This document shows, piece by piece, positions 8,546 to 17,689 of a DNA stretch of 64,000 bases. The first letter of the stretch is position 1; the number at the start of each line of letters is the position of its first letter. The position numbers and the translations under genes were made by a program. The notes below the pieces were generated by a model, which saw nothing but the letters and a program-made list of their open reading frames with translations, was not told the origin of the DNA and did not search any database. Source of the DNA: Sphingomonas sp. A2-49 (GTDB lineage: Bacteria > Pseudomonadota > Alphaproteobacteria > Sphingomonadales > Sphingomonadaceae); assembly GCF_025548555.1 (NCBI RefSeq), contig NZ_JAJLPA010000015.1, positions 23,682 to 87,681 on the forward strand, read 5' to 3'.

Positions 8546-10138
8546 ATGCACGCTTTCGCCGCGCTTCTCGGTTCGCTCATCTACACGCGCGGCCGCAACG
8601 CGAAGCTGAAGCTGATCGTCGACTATCTGCACGCGACGCCCGATCCCGACCGCGGCTGGGCGATGGCGGCGCTGACCGGGGACCTCGACCTGCCCGGGGT
8701 CAAGCCGGCGCAGATCCGCGCGCTGATCGAGGCGCGGGTCGATCCCGTGCTGTTCCGGATGAGCCGCGACTATGTCGGCGATACCGCGGAGACGGTCGCG
8801 CTGCTGTGGCCGGCACCGGTGCCGGCGCCCGGCGGCGCGCCGCTGTCGATCGCCGCCGCGGTCGACGCGCTGCGCGACCTGTCGCGCGCCGACGCGCCGG
8901 CGGCACTCGCCGCGATGCTCGACCGGCTCGACGCCGAGGAACGGTTCGCGCTGCTCAAGATGGCCACCGGGGGCTTGCGCATCGGCGTGTCCGCGCGGCT
9001 CGCCAAGACCGCGCTGGCACAGGCGTTCGGGCTGGACGTGGATGCGGTGGAGGAGGTCTGGCACGGCCTCGCGCCACCCTATGCGACCTTGTTCGCCTGG
9101 GCACAGGGCAGCGGGCCGCAGCCGACCCCCGCGGACGTGCCGGTGTTCCGCCCGTTCATGCTCGCGCACGGGCTGGAGGACGCGCGCGTCGACCTCGCCG
9201 ACTATGCCGCCGAATGGAAATGGGACGGCATCCGCGTCCAGATCGTCCATGTCGCCGGCCAGACCCGCCTCTACAGCCGCACCGGCGACGACGTCACGGC
9301 GAGCTTCCCCGACGTCGCGGCAGCCTTCGCCGTGTCCGGTACCGTCGACGGCGAACTGCTGGTGAAGGGCGAGGTGCAGGGTGGCACGCTGGACGAGGGG
9401 GGCGGCGCGGCGAGCTTCAACGCGCTCCAGCAGCGGCTCGGCCGCAAGACGGTGTCGGCGAAGATGCTGGCCGCCTATCCCGCCTTCGTCCGCCTGTACG
9501 ACCTGTTGATCGACGGCGACGAGGATCTGCGCGCCTTGCCCTGGACGCAGCGGCGCGCCCGGCTGGAGGCGTTCGTCCCCCGCCTCGATCCCGATCGTTT
9601 CGACCTCAGCCAGGTCATCGATGCGGCGGACTTTACCGCGCTGGAGGCGATCCGCGCCGGGGCCCGCGATGCGGCGATCGAGGGCGTGATGCTCAAGCGT
9701 CGCGATTCGCCCTATGTCGGCGGTCGTCGCGCCGGCCTGTGGTACAAGTGGAAACGCGACCCGCTCACCGCCGATTGCGTGATGATGTACGCGCAGCGCG
9801 GCAGCGGCCGGCGATCGTCCTATTACAGCGACTATACGTTCGGCTGCTGGACCGAGGACGGCGAATTGCTGCCCGTCGGCAAGGCCTATTCGGGGATCAC
9901 CGACGAGGAATTGCGCATGCTCGACGGCTTCGTCCGGCGCAACACGCTCAATCGCTTCGGTCCGGTGCGCGAGGTCGACAAGACGATGGTGCTGGAGATC
10001 GCGTTCGATTCGATCCACGCCTCCACCCGCCACAAATCGGGGATCGCGATGCGCTTCCCCCGCATCGCCCGGATCAGGACCGACAAGCCCGCCGCGGAAG
10101 CCGACCGCGTCGATACGCTGAAGCGGCTGGTGACCTGA
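8546..10138 (+). CDS. ATP-dependent DNA ligase (ligase-associated DNA damage response type)
   Basis: The 530-residue protein carries all nucleotidyltransferase motifs. The adenylated Lys is K225 in EWKWDGIR, followed by YSRTGDDVT, VDGELLV, EGVMLKRRDSPY and WYKWKRDP, and a C-terminal OB-fold. An N-terminal helical DNA-binding domain precedes it. The order and motifs match the bacterial ATP-dependent ligase implicated in cisplatin resistance, which co-occurs with an MBL-fold exonuclease, an Lhr-like helicase and PdeM. All three partners are in this window (17.7, 18.8 and 23.3 kb). ATG 8546 is chosen over the longer open frame because family homology begins MHAFAALLGSLIYT. Confidence 0.93.
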   Translation: MHAFAALLGSLIYTRGRNAKLKLIVDYLHATPDPDRGWAMAALTGDLDLPGVKPAQIRALIEARVDPVLFRMSRDYVGDTAETVALLWPAPVPAPGGAPLSIAAAVDALRDLSRADAPAALAAMLDRLDAEERFALLKMATGGLRIGVSARLAKTALAQAFGLDVDAVEEVWHGLAPPYATLFAWAQGSGPQPTPADVPVFRPFMLAHGLEDARVDLADYAAEWKWDGIRVQIVHVAGQTRLYSRTGDDVTASFPDVAAAFAVSGTVDGELLVKGEVQGGTLDEGGGAASFNALQQRLGRKTVSAKMLAAYPAFVRLYDLLIDGDEDLRALPWTQRRARLEAFVPRLDPDRFDLSQVIDAADFTALEAIRAGARDAAIEGVMLKRRDSPYVGGRRAGLWYKWKRDPLTADCVMMYAQRGSGRRSSYYSDYTFGCWTEDGELLPVGKAYSGITDEELRMLDGFVRRNTLNRFGPVREVDKTMVLEIAFDSIHASTRHKSGIAMRFPRIARIRTDKPAAEADRVDTLKRLVT

Positions 10139-10340
10139 TCGGCCTCGGCGTCCCGCAAGCCGCCTGTGGCTTGGACGACGATCCGCATGGTCGGGCCCAC
10201 ATGCCATCCCTCACCCGATGAGGGCCGGGCGCCGGCGGAGGTAACGCTACACCGCCGTCGTTGGATAGGGGCTTTGGCTCGGACCGATCACACCCCAGGC
10301 GCGCATCGGGCGCAGCGTCGCGGGCGCCGGGCGGCGGCCG

Positions 10341-11207
10341 TCAGCGCGCGCGGCCGACCTCCTCGCCGATCCTGATCTCGAACAGCGTCGGCCAGTATTT
10401 TCCCGTCACGAACAGTCGGTCGCCCGCGGCGTCATAGGCGATGCCGTTCGCCACCGCGTCGGGATCGGCGTTGCCGACCTCGGCGACGATCGGGCGCAGG
10501 TCGACGATGCCGTCGACCTTGCCGGTCGCGGGATCGATGCGCGCGATGAAGCCGGTCATCCAGACGTTGGCGAGGATGCGCCCACGAACATATTCCAGCT
10601 CGTTCAGCTGCTTGAGCGGCTTGCCGTTCATCGTCACCGCGATCCGGCCGCGCTCCGCGAACGTCGCCGGGTCCATCCGTCGCAACGTCGCGGTGCCGTC
10701 GGACAGGATCAGCGCGCGTCCGTCGCCGGTCATCCCCCAGCCCTCGCCCGCGTAGCGAAGCGGCGCGCCGGTGCGTTTCAGCGCCGGCAGCGTCCAGCGG
10801 AAACCGATCCCGGTCTTCCACGTCACGCTCAGCAACCCCTTGTTCCAGCAGCCGATCCCTTCGCCGAACAGCGCCGGGTCGAGTCGCGCGCGTGCGGCGA
10901 CCTTGCCCGTGGCGAGGTCGACGCGGCGGATATCCGATGCGCCCTCCTTGCCGGTGCTCTCGTACAGCGCGCCGTCACAGAACAGCAGCCCTTCGGTAAA
11001 GGCGGACGGATCGTGGGGCATACGGGCGACGACGGTCGCCGCATAGACCGGCACCCCCGCCAGGACCGGGGCGGGGTCCGTCACCGGGGCCGCTGCGGGC
11101 AGCGCGGGTGCCTGCGCCACCGGCGCGCGGGTCGGCGTCGCCTGCCACGCGGACACCGCCGCCACGCCGGCGATTCCCAGCACCAATGCCACCTTCACCA
11201 CGCGCAT
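10341..11207 (-). CDS. Glutaminyl-peptide cyclotransferase (bacterial/plant type)
   Basis: From ATG 11207 the protein is 288 residues. It has an N-terminal signal or anchor (VKVALVLGIAGVAAVSAW) and then a beta-propeller domain. The family signature VVARMPHDPSAFTEGLLF leads the domain, followed by the repeated blade patterns GFRWTLPALKRTG, GWGMTGDGRALILSDGT, LNELEYVRGRILANVW and DAVANGIAYDAAGDRLFVTGK. These enzymes convert N-terminal Gln to pyroglutamate in exported proteins. The upstream alternative start (11240) adds 11 unlikely residues. Confidence 0.88.
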   Translation of the reverse strand: MRVVKVALVLGIAGVAAVSAWQATPTRAPVAQAPALPAAAPVTDPAPVLAGVPVYAATVVARMPHDPSAFTEGLLFCDGALYESTGKEGASDIRRVDLATGKVAARARLDPALFGEGIGCWNKGLLSVTWKTGIGFRWTLPALKRTGAPLRYAGEGWGMTGDGRALILSDGTATLRRMDPATFAERGRIAVTMNGKPLKQLNELEYVRGRILANVWMTGFIARIDPATGKVDGIVDLRPIVAEVGNADPDAVANGIAYDAAGDRLFVTGKYWPTLFEIRIGEEVGRAR

Positions 11208-11245
11208 CCTCTCCACTCCGCCGCCATGCGGCCCCGTCAAAACGC

Positions 11246-11284
11246 AAAAGGCCCGGCGCCGCTGGATGCGGGGCCGGGCCTTTC
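11246..11284 (-). terminator. Rho-independent terminator of the cold-shock gene
   Basis: The arms around 11250-11259 (GCCCGGC core) and 11272-11281 (GCCGGGC core) pair across a GC-rich loop. Read on the minus strand the stem is followed by TTTTGCGTTTT, giving a classical terminator just past the stop of the cold-shock protein gene at 11303. Confidence 0.75.
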
Positions 11285-11302
11285 GTTAGCGAATCGGGAC
11301 CG

Positions 11303-12151
11303 TTACGACGCGGCCGACAGGTTCACCGCGGCATATTTGCCGCGACGATCGACCTCGATCTCGAACTCCAGCTTGTCGCCCTCGTTCAGGGTCGACATGC
11401 CGGCGCGCTCGACGGCCGAGATGTGGACGAAGGCATCGGGCTGTCCATCGTCGCGCTGAATGAAGCCGAAGCCCTTCATCGCGTTGAAGAACTTGACGGT
11501 GCCCGTCGCCTTCTCGCCGGTCAGCTGGCGCTGCGGCGCGCCGCCGGCGCCACCGGGACGCGGGCCACGGTCGCCGAAGCCGCCTTCGCGCGGCTCGCGG
11601 GGCGCACGCTCGGTCACCGCCATCGGCTCGCCGTCGATCTTCAGCTCGGTCGCCGAGATCCGGCCACCGCGGTCGACGAGGGTGAAGCCGAGCGGCTGAC
11701 CCTCGGCGAGCGAGCTCATGCCGGCCTGTTCGACCGCGGAGATGTGAACGAACACGTCCTCACCGCCGTCATCGCGAACGACGAAGCCGAAGCCCTTCTG
11801 CGCGTTGAAGAACTTGACCACGCCGGTGCCCTCGCCGACGACCTGGGGGGGCATGCCGCGACCACCGCCGCTGAACCCGCCGCCACCGCCGCCGCCGAAA
11901 CCACCGCCGCCGCCACCGCCACGGAAGCCGCCGCCACCGCCGCCGCCGAAGCCGCCGCGATCGCCGCCACCGAAGCTGTTGCCGCCGCCGAAGCCGCCAC
12001 GATCACCGCCGCCGAAGCCGCCGCCACCGAAACCACCGCCGCCGAAGCTGCTGCCGCCGCCGCCGAAGTCGCTGCTGCCGCCGCCGAAATCATCGCGCTT
12101 GTCGCGACCACGTCCGCCACGATTGCCGCGGCCACCTTTGTCGTAACCCAT
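11303..12151 (-). CDS. Double cold-shock-domain protein with Gly-rich N-terminal region
   Basis: The 282-residue protein begins at ATG 12151. Residues 1-100 are a basic, RGG/FGGG-rich low-complexity region. Two cold-shock domains follow at about 108-172 and 215-280, each with RNP1 (KGFGFV, KGFGFI) and RNP2 (VFVHIS, AFVHIS) motifs. They are separated by a Pro/Arg/Gly linker. Cold-shock domains bind single-stranded RNA/DNA and act as RNA chaperones. Two-domain Csps are usual in alphaproteobacteria, but the long glycine-rich head resembles eukaryotic glycine-rich RNA-binding proteins. About 290 bases upstream contain no gene and may be a long 5' UTR. Confidence 0.92.
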   Translation of the reverse strand: MGYDKGGRGNRGGRGRDKRDDFGGGSSDFGGGGSSFGGGGFGGGGFGGGDRGGFGGGNSFGGGDRGGFGGGGGGGFRGGGGGGGFGGGGGGGFSGGGRGMPPQVVGEGTGVVKFFNAQKGFGFVVRDDGGEDVFVHISAVEQAGMSSLAEGQPLGFTLVDRGGRISATELKIDGEPMAVTERAPREPREGGFGDRGPRPGGAGGAPQRQLTGEKATGTVKFFNAMKGFGFIQRDDGQPDAFVHISAVERAGMSTLNEGDKLEFEIEVDRRGKYAAVNLSAAS

Positions 12152-12440
12152 AACCCTGTTCGTCTTCCCGGTTCGCCCGCATCCAATCCGTGACAAGAAC
12201 CCGTGCGCCGGACGACGAACGCGAGCCCTCGGGCGCCAAACCTATTGCGCCTTGGGACTCGTCATAGCCTAGAAACCAAGTCGCCGCGAATAAATTCGTC
12301 GCGTCCGGCGAACAGTTGGTGCGGATACTTGTCGCACCGTGTCGTCGACGGCACGAATCATGGTCGCCGCTCTTCCAAGGGAGGGAGCCGCCGCATGCTA
12401 GGCCATTGAGCGCGGCGGCGTTGCGGCGTAGGGCCGCGGG

Positions 12441-13061
12441 ATGACAGTTCACTTCCACGAGGAAGACCTCCCCGCCGACGTCTTCGCCCCCGGCGCGTCG
12501 ATCGCGGTCGACACCGAGACGATGGGCCTCGTCACGCCGCGCGACCGCCTGTGCGTCGTGCAGGTGTCCGACGGCGGGCCCGACGAGCATCTCGTCCGCT
12601 TCGGTCCGGGCAGCGATTATGCCGCGCCCAACCTGAAGGCGGTGCTCGCCGATCCGGCGCGGGTGAAGCTGTATCACTACGGGCGGTTCGACATTGCCGC
12701 GCTCCAGCATTATCTGGGGATCGTCGCCGCGCCGGCCTATGACACCAAGATCGCCTCGCGGCTGATCCGCACCTATACCGATCGCCATGGCCTGAAGGAG
12801 TTGGTGCGCGAGCTGCTGGGACAGGAGCTGAGCAAGCAGCAGCAGTCGTCCGACTGGGGCTCGCCGGACCTGTCCGACGCGCAGAAGGACTATGCGGCGA
12901 GCGACGTGCGCTACCTGCACCGGTTGCAGGCCGAGCTCGACCGCCGGCTGGCGCGCGAGGGGCGCACCGCGATGGCGCAGGCGTGTTTCGACTTCCTGCC
13001 GGCGCGCGCCGCGCTCGACCTCGCCGGCTGGCCGGACATCGACATCTTCGCGCATGCCTGA
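12441..13061 (+). CDS. rnd: Ribonuclease D-like DEDDy 3'-5' exonuclease
   Basis: This 206-residue protein consists of the exonuclease domain only, without HRDC domains. The DEDDy residues are seen in IAVDTETMGL (Asp and Glu), YGRFDIAAL (Asp) and YAASDVRYLH (Asp and Tyr). The enzyme probably trims tRNA or other stable RNA 3' ends. Its stop overlaps the start of lptC by 8 nt, the first link of an rnd-lptC-lptA gene string that is typical of sphingomonads. Confidence 0.9.
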   Translation: MTVHFHEEDLPADVFAPGASIAVDTETMGLVTPRDRLCVVQVSDGGPDEHLVRFGPGSDYAAPNLKAVLADPARVKLYHYGRFDIAALQHYLGIVAAPAYDTKIASRLIRTYTDRHGLKELVRELLGQELSKQQQSSDWGSPDLSDAQKDYAASDVRYLHRLQAELDRRLAREGRTAMAQACFDFLPARAALDLAGWPDIDIFAHA

Positions 13062-13707
13062 CGCGGTCGCCCCGGATGCGTCGGCCGGGGTGCGCTCGGT
13101 CCGCCAGCGCTGGGCCGCGCCCGGCGGCCGCCACGACCGCTTCGTCGGGCTGCTCAACACCGCGCTGCCGGTCGGGATCGGCGTCCTCGCCGCGTTCCTG
13201 GTGATGGCGCCGCTGACCGCCAGCAACGAAGTGTCGTTCGTGCTCGACAAGAACAAGGTCGAGGTCGCCAAGGAGCGGATGAAGCTCCAGGCGGCGACCT
13301 ATCGCGGCCAGGACGACAAGGGCCAGGCGTTCGCGCTCAACGCCGGGTCGGCGGTGCAGCAGAGCAGCAGCGTGCCGGTCGTCCAGATCAACGGGATGAC
13401 CGCCGACCTCGCCCTCGACGACGGGCCGGCGACGCTCCGCGCGAATCAGGGCCGCTACGACCTCAACACCGAACGGATGGCGGTCGACGGGCCGATCGCG
13501 TTCCGCGGCCCCAACAACTATCGCCTCGACACCAGCGACGCGACGATCGACCTCAAGTCCAAGTCGATGAACAGCCAGGGCAAGGTGACCGGCACCGTGC
13601 CGCAGGGCAATTTCAGTGCCGACACGCTCAGCGCCGACCTCGAGGGCCGCGTCGTGCGGCTCAGCGGCAATGCCCGCTTGCGGATCGTGCCGCGAGCGAC
13701 GAAATAG
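13054..13707 (+). CDS. lptC: LPS export ABC transporter periplasmic protein LptC
   Basis: From ATG 13054 the protein has 217 residues: a cytosolic N-terminus, one transmembrane helix near residues 31-50 (LLNTALPVGIGVLAAFLVMAPL) and a periplasmic OstA-like beta-jellyroll. It links the LptBFG ATPase to the periplasmic LptA bridge. The assignment rests on topology, length and position directly before lptA and lptB. ATG 13054 overlaps the rnd stop. Confidence 0.85.
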   Translation: MPDAVAPDASAGVRSVRQRWAAPGGRHDRFVGLLNTALPVGIGVLAAFLVMAPLTASNEVSFVLDKNKVEVAKERMKLQAATYRGQDDKGQAFALNAGSAVQQSSSVPVVQINGMTADLALDDGPATLRANQGRYDLNTERMAVDGPIAFRGPNNYRLDTSDATIDLKSKSMNSQGKVTGTVPQGNFSADTLSADLEGRVVRLSGNARLRIVPRATK

Positions 13708-13713
13708 CCGGTC

Positions 13714-14250
13714 ATGCGCGCTTCCCTATTCGCCGGCCTCTCCCTCGGCCTCCTCGCCGCCCCGCTCGCGGCGCAGACGGCGCACAATTCGAACGCACCG
13801 ATCGATTTCGGCGCGGACAACATCGAATTGCAGGACAAGGCGAACCGCGCGGTGCTCGCCGGCCACGTCTCGGTCAAGCAGGCGGAGATGACCCTGGCGG
13901 CGGCGCGGATGACGGTGACCTATACGGGACAGGTCGTCGGCGGCAATCCGCAGGTGTCGCGGCTCGACGCCAGCGGCGGCGTCACCGTCCGCCGGCCGGA
14001 CCAGACCGCCAAAAGCCAATATGCGATCTACGATCTCAACCGCCGCGTCATCACGATGCTGGGGGCGGTCACGCTGACGCAGGGCGGCAACACCGTCAAC
14101 GGCGGCCGGCTGACGATCAACCTCGACACCGGCCGCGCGGTGATCGACGGATCGTCGGTACGCGGCAGCAGCGGCGCGACCGGCGGCACGACCTCCGCCG
14201 CGCCGGGCGGGCGCGTCACCGGCACCTTCTCGGTCCCCAACCGCAACTGA
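13714..14250 (+). CDS. lptA: LPS transport periplasmic protein LptA
   Basis: The 178-residue protein has a signal peptide (residues 1-20, ending PLAAQTAH) and an OstA/LptA jellyroll. The repeating strands are PIDFGADNIELQDKANRAVLAGHVSVKQ, MTLAAARMTVTYTG, and LTQGGNTVNGGRLTINLDTGRAVIDG. The tail is Ser/Gly-rich. LptA carries LPS across the periplasm from LptC to LptD. It starts 6 nt after the lptC stop. Confidence 0.9.
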   Translation: MRASLFAGLSLGLLAAPLAAQTAHNSNAPIDFGADNIELQDKANRAVLAGHVSVKQAEMTLAAARMTVTYTGQVVGGNPQVSRLDASGGVTVRRPDQTAKSQYAIYDLNRRVITMLGAVTLTQGGNTVNGGRLTINLDTGRAVIDGSSVRGSSGATGGTTSAAPGGRVTGTFSVPNRN

Positions 14251-14413
14251 CGCACCGGATCGCCGGCCGCGGCCGGCCGTCCGGCGCGCGCCGTTCGTCG
14301 GAAGGGGCTTCCATCGAACCGCAGGGCGGGCCATGACGCACCGCACATGCACGAACCCTGCCAGCCGCGCGCGATAGGGGTTCGGTAACCCAAAGCTGCG
14401 AGGCATCACGCCC

Positions 14414-15193
14414 ATGGACGCCGCCCTTTCCGATCTCCAGACCGCCGAGGCGATCCACGAAGCACCGGTCGGCCGCGGGTTGCAGGCGATCTCCATCGCC
14501 AAGTCCTACGACAAGCGCGTGGTACTCACCGACGTGTCGGTTTCGGTCGACCGCGGCGAGGTGGTCGGGCTGCTCGGCCCCAACGGCGCCGGCAAGACGA
14601 CCTGCTTCTATTCGGTGATGGGGCTGGTGAAGCCCGATTCGGGCCGGATCATGCTCGACGGCGAAGACATCACCAAGCTGCCGATGTACCGCCGCGCGAT
14701 CCTCGGCCTCGGCTATCTGCCGCAGGAAACCAGCATCTTCCGCGGCCTGTCGATCGAAAAGAACATCGGCGCGGTGCTGGAACTGTCCGAACCCGATGCC
14801 GCCGCGCGGCCCGCCAAGCTCGACAAGCTGCTCGACGAATTCGGGCTGACCCGGTTGCGCGCGTCGCCCGCGATGGCGCTGTCGGGCGGCGAGCGTCGCC
14901 GGGCGGAGATCGCCCGCGCGCTCGCCGCCGAACCGTCGATCATGCTGCTCGACGAACCGTTCGCCGGCATCGACCCGATCTCGATCGCCGACATCCGCGA
15001 TCTGGTGAAGGACCTGAAGCGCCGCGACATCGGCGTGCTCATCACCGACCACAACGTCCGCGAGACGCTCGACATCGTCGACCGCGCCTACATCATCTAC
15101 GATGGCCGCGTGCTGTTCGCGGGCAGCCCCGAGGAACTGGTCGCCGACGCCAACGTCCGCCGCCTGTACCTCGGCGAGGGCTTTTCGCTGTAG
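14414..15193 (+). CDS. lptB: LPS export ABC transporter ATP-binding protein LptB
   Basis: The 259-residue ABC ATPase has Walker A GPNGAGKTT (residues 55-63), a Q-loop PQETSIF, the signature LSGGERRR and Walker B IMLLDEPFAGID with H-loop TDHNVRETL. The LptB-type features (YLPQETSIFRGLSIEKNI, TDHNVRETLDIVDRAYI) distinguish it from other ABC ATPases. It powers LPS extraction with LptFG, which are not in the window. A 163-base gap separates it from lptA. Confidence 0.95.
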   Translation: MDAALSDLQTAEAIHEAPVGRGLQAISIAKSYDKRVVLTDVSVSVDRGEVVGLLGPNGAGKTTCFYSVMGLVKPDSGRIMLDGEDITKLPMYRRAILGLGYLPQETSIFRGLSIEKNIGAVLELSEPDAAARPAKLDKLLDEFGLTRLRASPAMALSGGERRRAEIARALAAEPSIMLLDEPFAGIDPISIADIRDLVKDLKRRDIGVLITDHNVRETLDIVDRAYIIYDGRVLFAGSPEELVADANVRRLYLGEGFSL

Positions 15194-15217
15194 GGATATG
15201 GCAAGGCTGTCGCCCAA

Positions 15218-16696
15218 ATGAGCCTCGCCCCGCGCCTCGACCTGCGGCAGTCGCAATCGCTGGTGATGACGCCGCAATTGCAGCAGGCGATCAAGCTGCT
15301 CGCGCTGTCGAACCTGGAGATCGAGGGGTTCATCGCCGAGGAGGTGGAAAAGAACCCGTTGCTCGAGGCGCAGCAGACCGACGAGGTCGTCCGCCCCGAA
15401 CGCGTCGAGCGCGACGAACCCGCCGGCGCCGACGAACTGGTCAGCGGCGCCGCCGCCGCGGATCCGATCGACGTCGACTATGCCACCGAGAGCCACCAGC
15501 AGGACAGCATCGCCGACGGCGGCGGTGGCTTCGACGGCGCGCTGTCGATGACCGGCGGCAGCACCGGCGGCGGCGGCGGCGAGGACGGGCTCGATTTCGA
15601 TTCGCTCGCCGCCGGTGCGGGGAGCCTCGCCGATCATTTGCTCGCGCAGGCGGGCGCGGTGGTGGACGGACCCGACTGGTTCATCGCGCAGCACCTGATC
15701 GACCAGATCGACGAGGCGGGTTACCTCACCGTGCCGCTGCTCGACATCGCCAACCGGCTCGGCACCGCGCTGGCGCGCGTCGAACACGTCCTCGCCCGCA
15801 TCCAGACGCTCGATCCGACCGGTGTCGGCGCGCGCGACCTCGCCGAATGCATCGCGCTCCAGGCGAAGGAGGCGGACCGCTACGACCCGTGCATGGCGCG
15901 GCTCATCGACAACCTCGACCTGCTCGCGCGCGGCGACCTTGCCCGGCTGAAGCGGATGTGCGGCGTCGACGACGAGGACATGGCGGACATGATCCGCGAG
16001 CTGCGCAGCTACGATCCCAAGCCCGGCTGCCGCTACGGCGGCGAACCCGCGCTCGCGGTCACCCCCGACCTGTTCATCGCGAAAACCAAGACGGGATGGG
16101 GAATCGAACTCAACGCCGCGACGCTGCCGCGCGTGCTGGTCAACCGCCGCTATTATCACGAACTCAGCCACGGCCCGCAGGACAAGGCGAGCAAGGCGTG
16201 GCTGTCCGAGGCGCTGGCCAGCGCGAACTGGCTCATCAAGGCGCTCGACCAGCGCCAGCGCACGATCATCAAGGTCGCGACGGAGATCGTGAAGCAGCAG
16301 GAGGCGTTTTTCCTGAAGGGCGTCGCGCATCTCAGGCCGATGACGCTCGCCAAGGTCGCCGACGCGATCGAGATGCACGAATCGACCGTCAGCCGGGTGA
16401 CGAGCAACAAATATCTCAGCTGCGCGCGCGGTGTCTTCGAGCTGAAATACTTCTTCACCAGTGCGATCCAGGCCGCCGACGGCGGCGACGCGGTTTCGGC
16501 GGAAGCGGTCCGGAGCGCGATCCGCGGCCTGATCGCCAATGAGGGAGCCAAGATCCTGTCCGACGACACGCTGGTCGAACTGTTGCAGGCCAAGGGCTTC
16601 GACATCGCCCGCCGCACGGTCGCGAAATATCGCGAAGCGATGGGCATCGGCAGCAGCGTGCAACGCCGCCGCGCCCGGACGCTGGAGGGCGCATGA
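15218..16696 (+). CDS. rpoN: RNA polymerase sigma-54 factor
   Basis: The 492-residue protein has the three RpoN regions: the Gln/Leu-rich activator region (QSQSLVMTPQLQQAIKLLALSNLEI), an acidic variable region II rich in Gly and Asp (about residues 55-130), and the core-binding and DNA-binding domains ending in the RpoN box RRTVAKYREAMGI. It recognises -24/-12 promoters with the help of enhancer-binding ATPases. A well-formed sigma-54 promoter lies in this window at 39,524. It follows lptB by 24 nt, as in many proteobacteria, and overlaps the next gene by 4 nt (ATGA). No hpf or ptsN gene follows. Confidence 0.95.
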   Translation: MSLAPRLDLRQSQSLVMTPQLQQAIKLLALSNLEIEGFIAEEVEKNPLLEAQQTDEVVRPERVERDEPAGADELVSGAAAADPIDVDYATESHQQDSIADGGGGFDGALSMTGGSTGGGGGEDGLDFDSLAAGAGSLADHLLAQAGAVVDGPDWFIAQHLIDQIDEAGYLTVPLLDIANRLGTALARVEHVLARIQTLDPTGVGARDLAECIALQAKEADRYDPCMARLIDNLDLLARGDLARLKRMCGVDDEDMADMIRELRSYDPKPGCRYGGEPALAVTPDLFIAKTKTGWGIELNAATLPRVLVNRRYYHELSHGPQDKASKAWLSEALASANWLIKALDQRQRTIIKVATEIVKQQEAFFLKGVAHLRPMTLAKVADAIEMHESTVSRVTSNKYLSCARGVFELKYFFTSAIQAADGGDAVSAEAVRSAIRGLIANEGAKILSDDTLVELLQAKGFDIARRTVAKYREAMGIGSSVQRRRARTLEGA

Positions 16697-17526
16697 TCTC
16701 GCGCCGCGCGACGCTCGCCGCGCTCGCCCTGTTCGCCTCGACCGGCGCGGGCCGCCCCGCGCCGACGCTGACCGTCATGACGTTCAACGTCCGGCTGCCC
16801 GATCCGGACGATGGCGCCAACGTGTGGGCGAACCGCCGCGCGCTCTTCGCACGGACGGTGGCCGCCGCCGACCCGGACGCGTTCGGCACGCAGGAGCTGT
16901 TCCAGCGCCAGGGCGACGACATCGTCCGCGCGCTGCCGCACTATCGCTGGTTCGGCCGCGACCGCCGCGGCGGCCATGGCGACGAACATATGGGCATCTT
17001 CTACCGCCCCGACCGGCTGACGCTGCTCGACCACGGCGACTTCTGGCTCAGCGATACGCCCGACGTGCCGGGCAGCATCACCTGGGGCCACCCGCTGCCG
17101 CGCATGGTGAACTGGGGTCGCTTCCGGACGCGCGATGGGCGCCGCTTCGTCCTGCTCGACACGCATCTTCCCTATCGCGCGGAGGACGAACCGGCACGCG
17201 AGAAGGCGGCCCGCCTGATCGTCGCGCGGCTGCCCGCCATCGCGCAGGGCGACCCCGTTGTCCTGCTCGGCGATTTCAACACGACGCCCGCGACGCGCAC
17301 GCACGCGGTTCTCACCGCCGCCATCGAGGACGCCCGCGACCAGGCCGCTCGCCCGCGCGGCCCAGCCGACACCTTCCACGATTTCACCGGCCAGCCCGAC
17401 CGCCGCATCGACTGGATCCTGACGCGCGGCTTCACGCCGCTCACCGTCGAAACCGTGACCCGTCACGACGGCGCGCTCTATCCCTCGGATCACTTCCCGG
17501 TGGTGGCGAAGCTCCGCTTCGATTGA
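16693..17526 (+). CDS. Secreted endonuclease/exonuclease/phosphatase family protein
   Basis: The 277-residue protein starts with a possible twin-arginine signal (MISRRATLAALALFAS). The EEP fold follows: TVMTFNVRLP, FGTQELFQ (catalytic Glu), GIFYRPDRL, LLDTHLPY, VVLLGDFNTTP and the C-terminal YPSDHFPVVAKLRF (catalytic His/Asp). Secreted members act as nucleases or sugar-phosphate/lipid phosphatases. The substrate is unknown. The ATG overlaps the rpoN stop (ATGA). Confidence 0.88.
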   Translation: MISRRATLAALALFASTGAGRPAPTLTVMTFNVRLPDPDDGANVWANRRALFARTVAAADPDAFGTQELFQRQGDDIVRALPHYRWFGRDRRGGHGDEHMGIFYRPDRLTLLDHGDFWLSDTPDVPGSITWGHPLPRMVNWGRFRTRDGRRFVLLDTHLPYRAEDEPAREKAARLIVARLPAIAQGDPVVLLGDFNTTPATRTHAVLTAAIEDARDQAARPRGPADTFHDFTGQPDRRIDWILTRGFTPLTVETVTRHDGALYPSDHFPVVAKLRFD

Positions 17527-17527
17527 A

Positions 17528-17659
17528 TTCACGCGGAGGCGCGGAGGCCGCAGAGGGGTTCCGGCTGCCGCGATAACAGCCTGCCTGTCCCAGCCGGAGG
17601 CACGGTAATACACTGTCGCGCGCGATGCATCTCCGCGCCCTCCGCGCCTCTGCGCGAAA
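17528..17659. repeat. Imperfect palindromic intergenic element
   Basis: Between the phosphatase-like gene and the exonuclease gene there is an inverted repeat with arms of about 28 nt. The left arm (17528-17556) reads TTCACGCGGAGGCGCGGAGG and continues with CCGCAGAGG. The right arm (17632-17659) is its near reverse complement, containing CTCCGCGCCTCTGCGCGAA. Intergenic palindromes of this type (GCGGAGGCGCGGAGGCGC) are widespread in proteobacterial genomes. No open frame here looks coding. Confidence 0.6.
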
Positions 17660-17689
17660 ACCAGTTCTCTTCGCGTCCTTGCGCGCGCC

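Noticed and set aside
11108..12193. Frames antisense to the Gly-rich cold-shock gene, including a proline-rich frame
   Set aside because: They are complements of the glycine codons. No ribosome-binding site or conserved domain is present.
12152..12440. Gene between the cold-shock protein and rnd
   Set aside because: Only short frames without ribosome-binding sites occur. The gap is more likely the long leader of the cold-shock mRNA.
14216..16663. 815-residue open frame antisense to lptB and rpoN
   Set aside because: It lies wholly under two unmistakable genes and shows only low-complexity residues.
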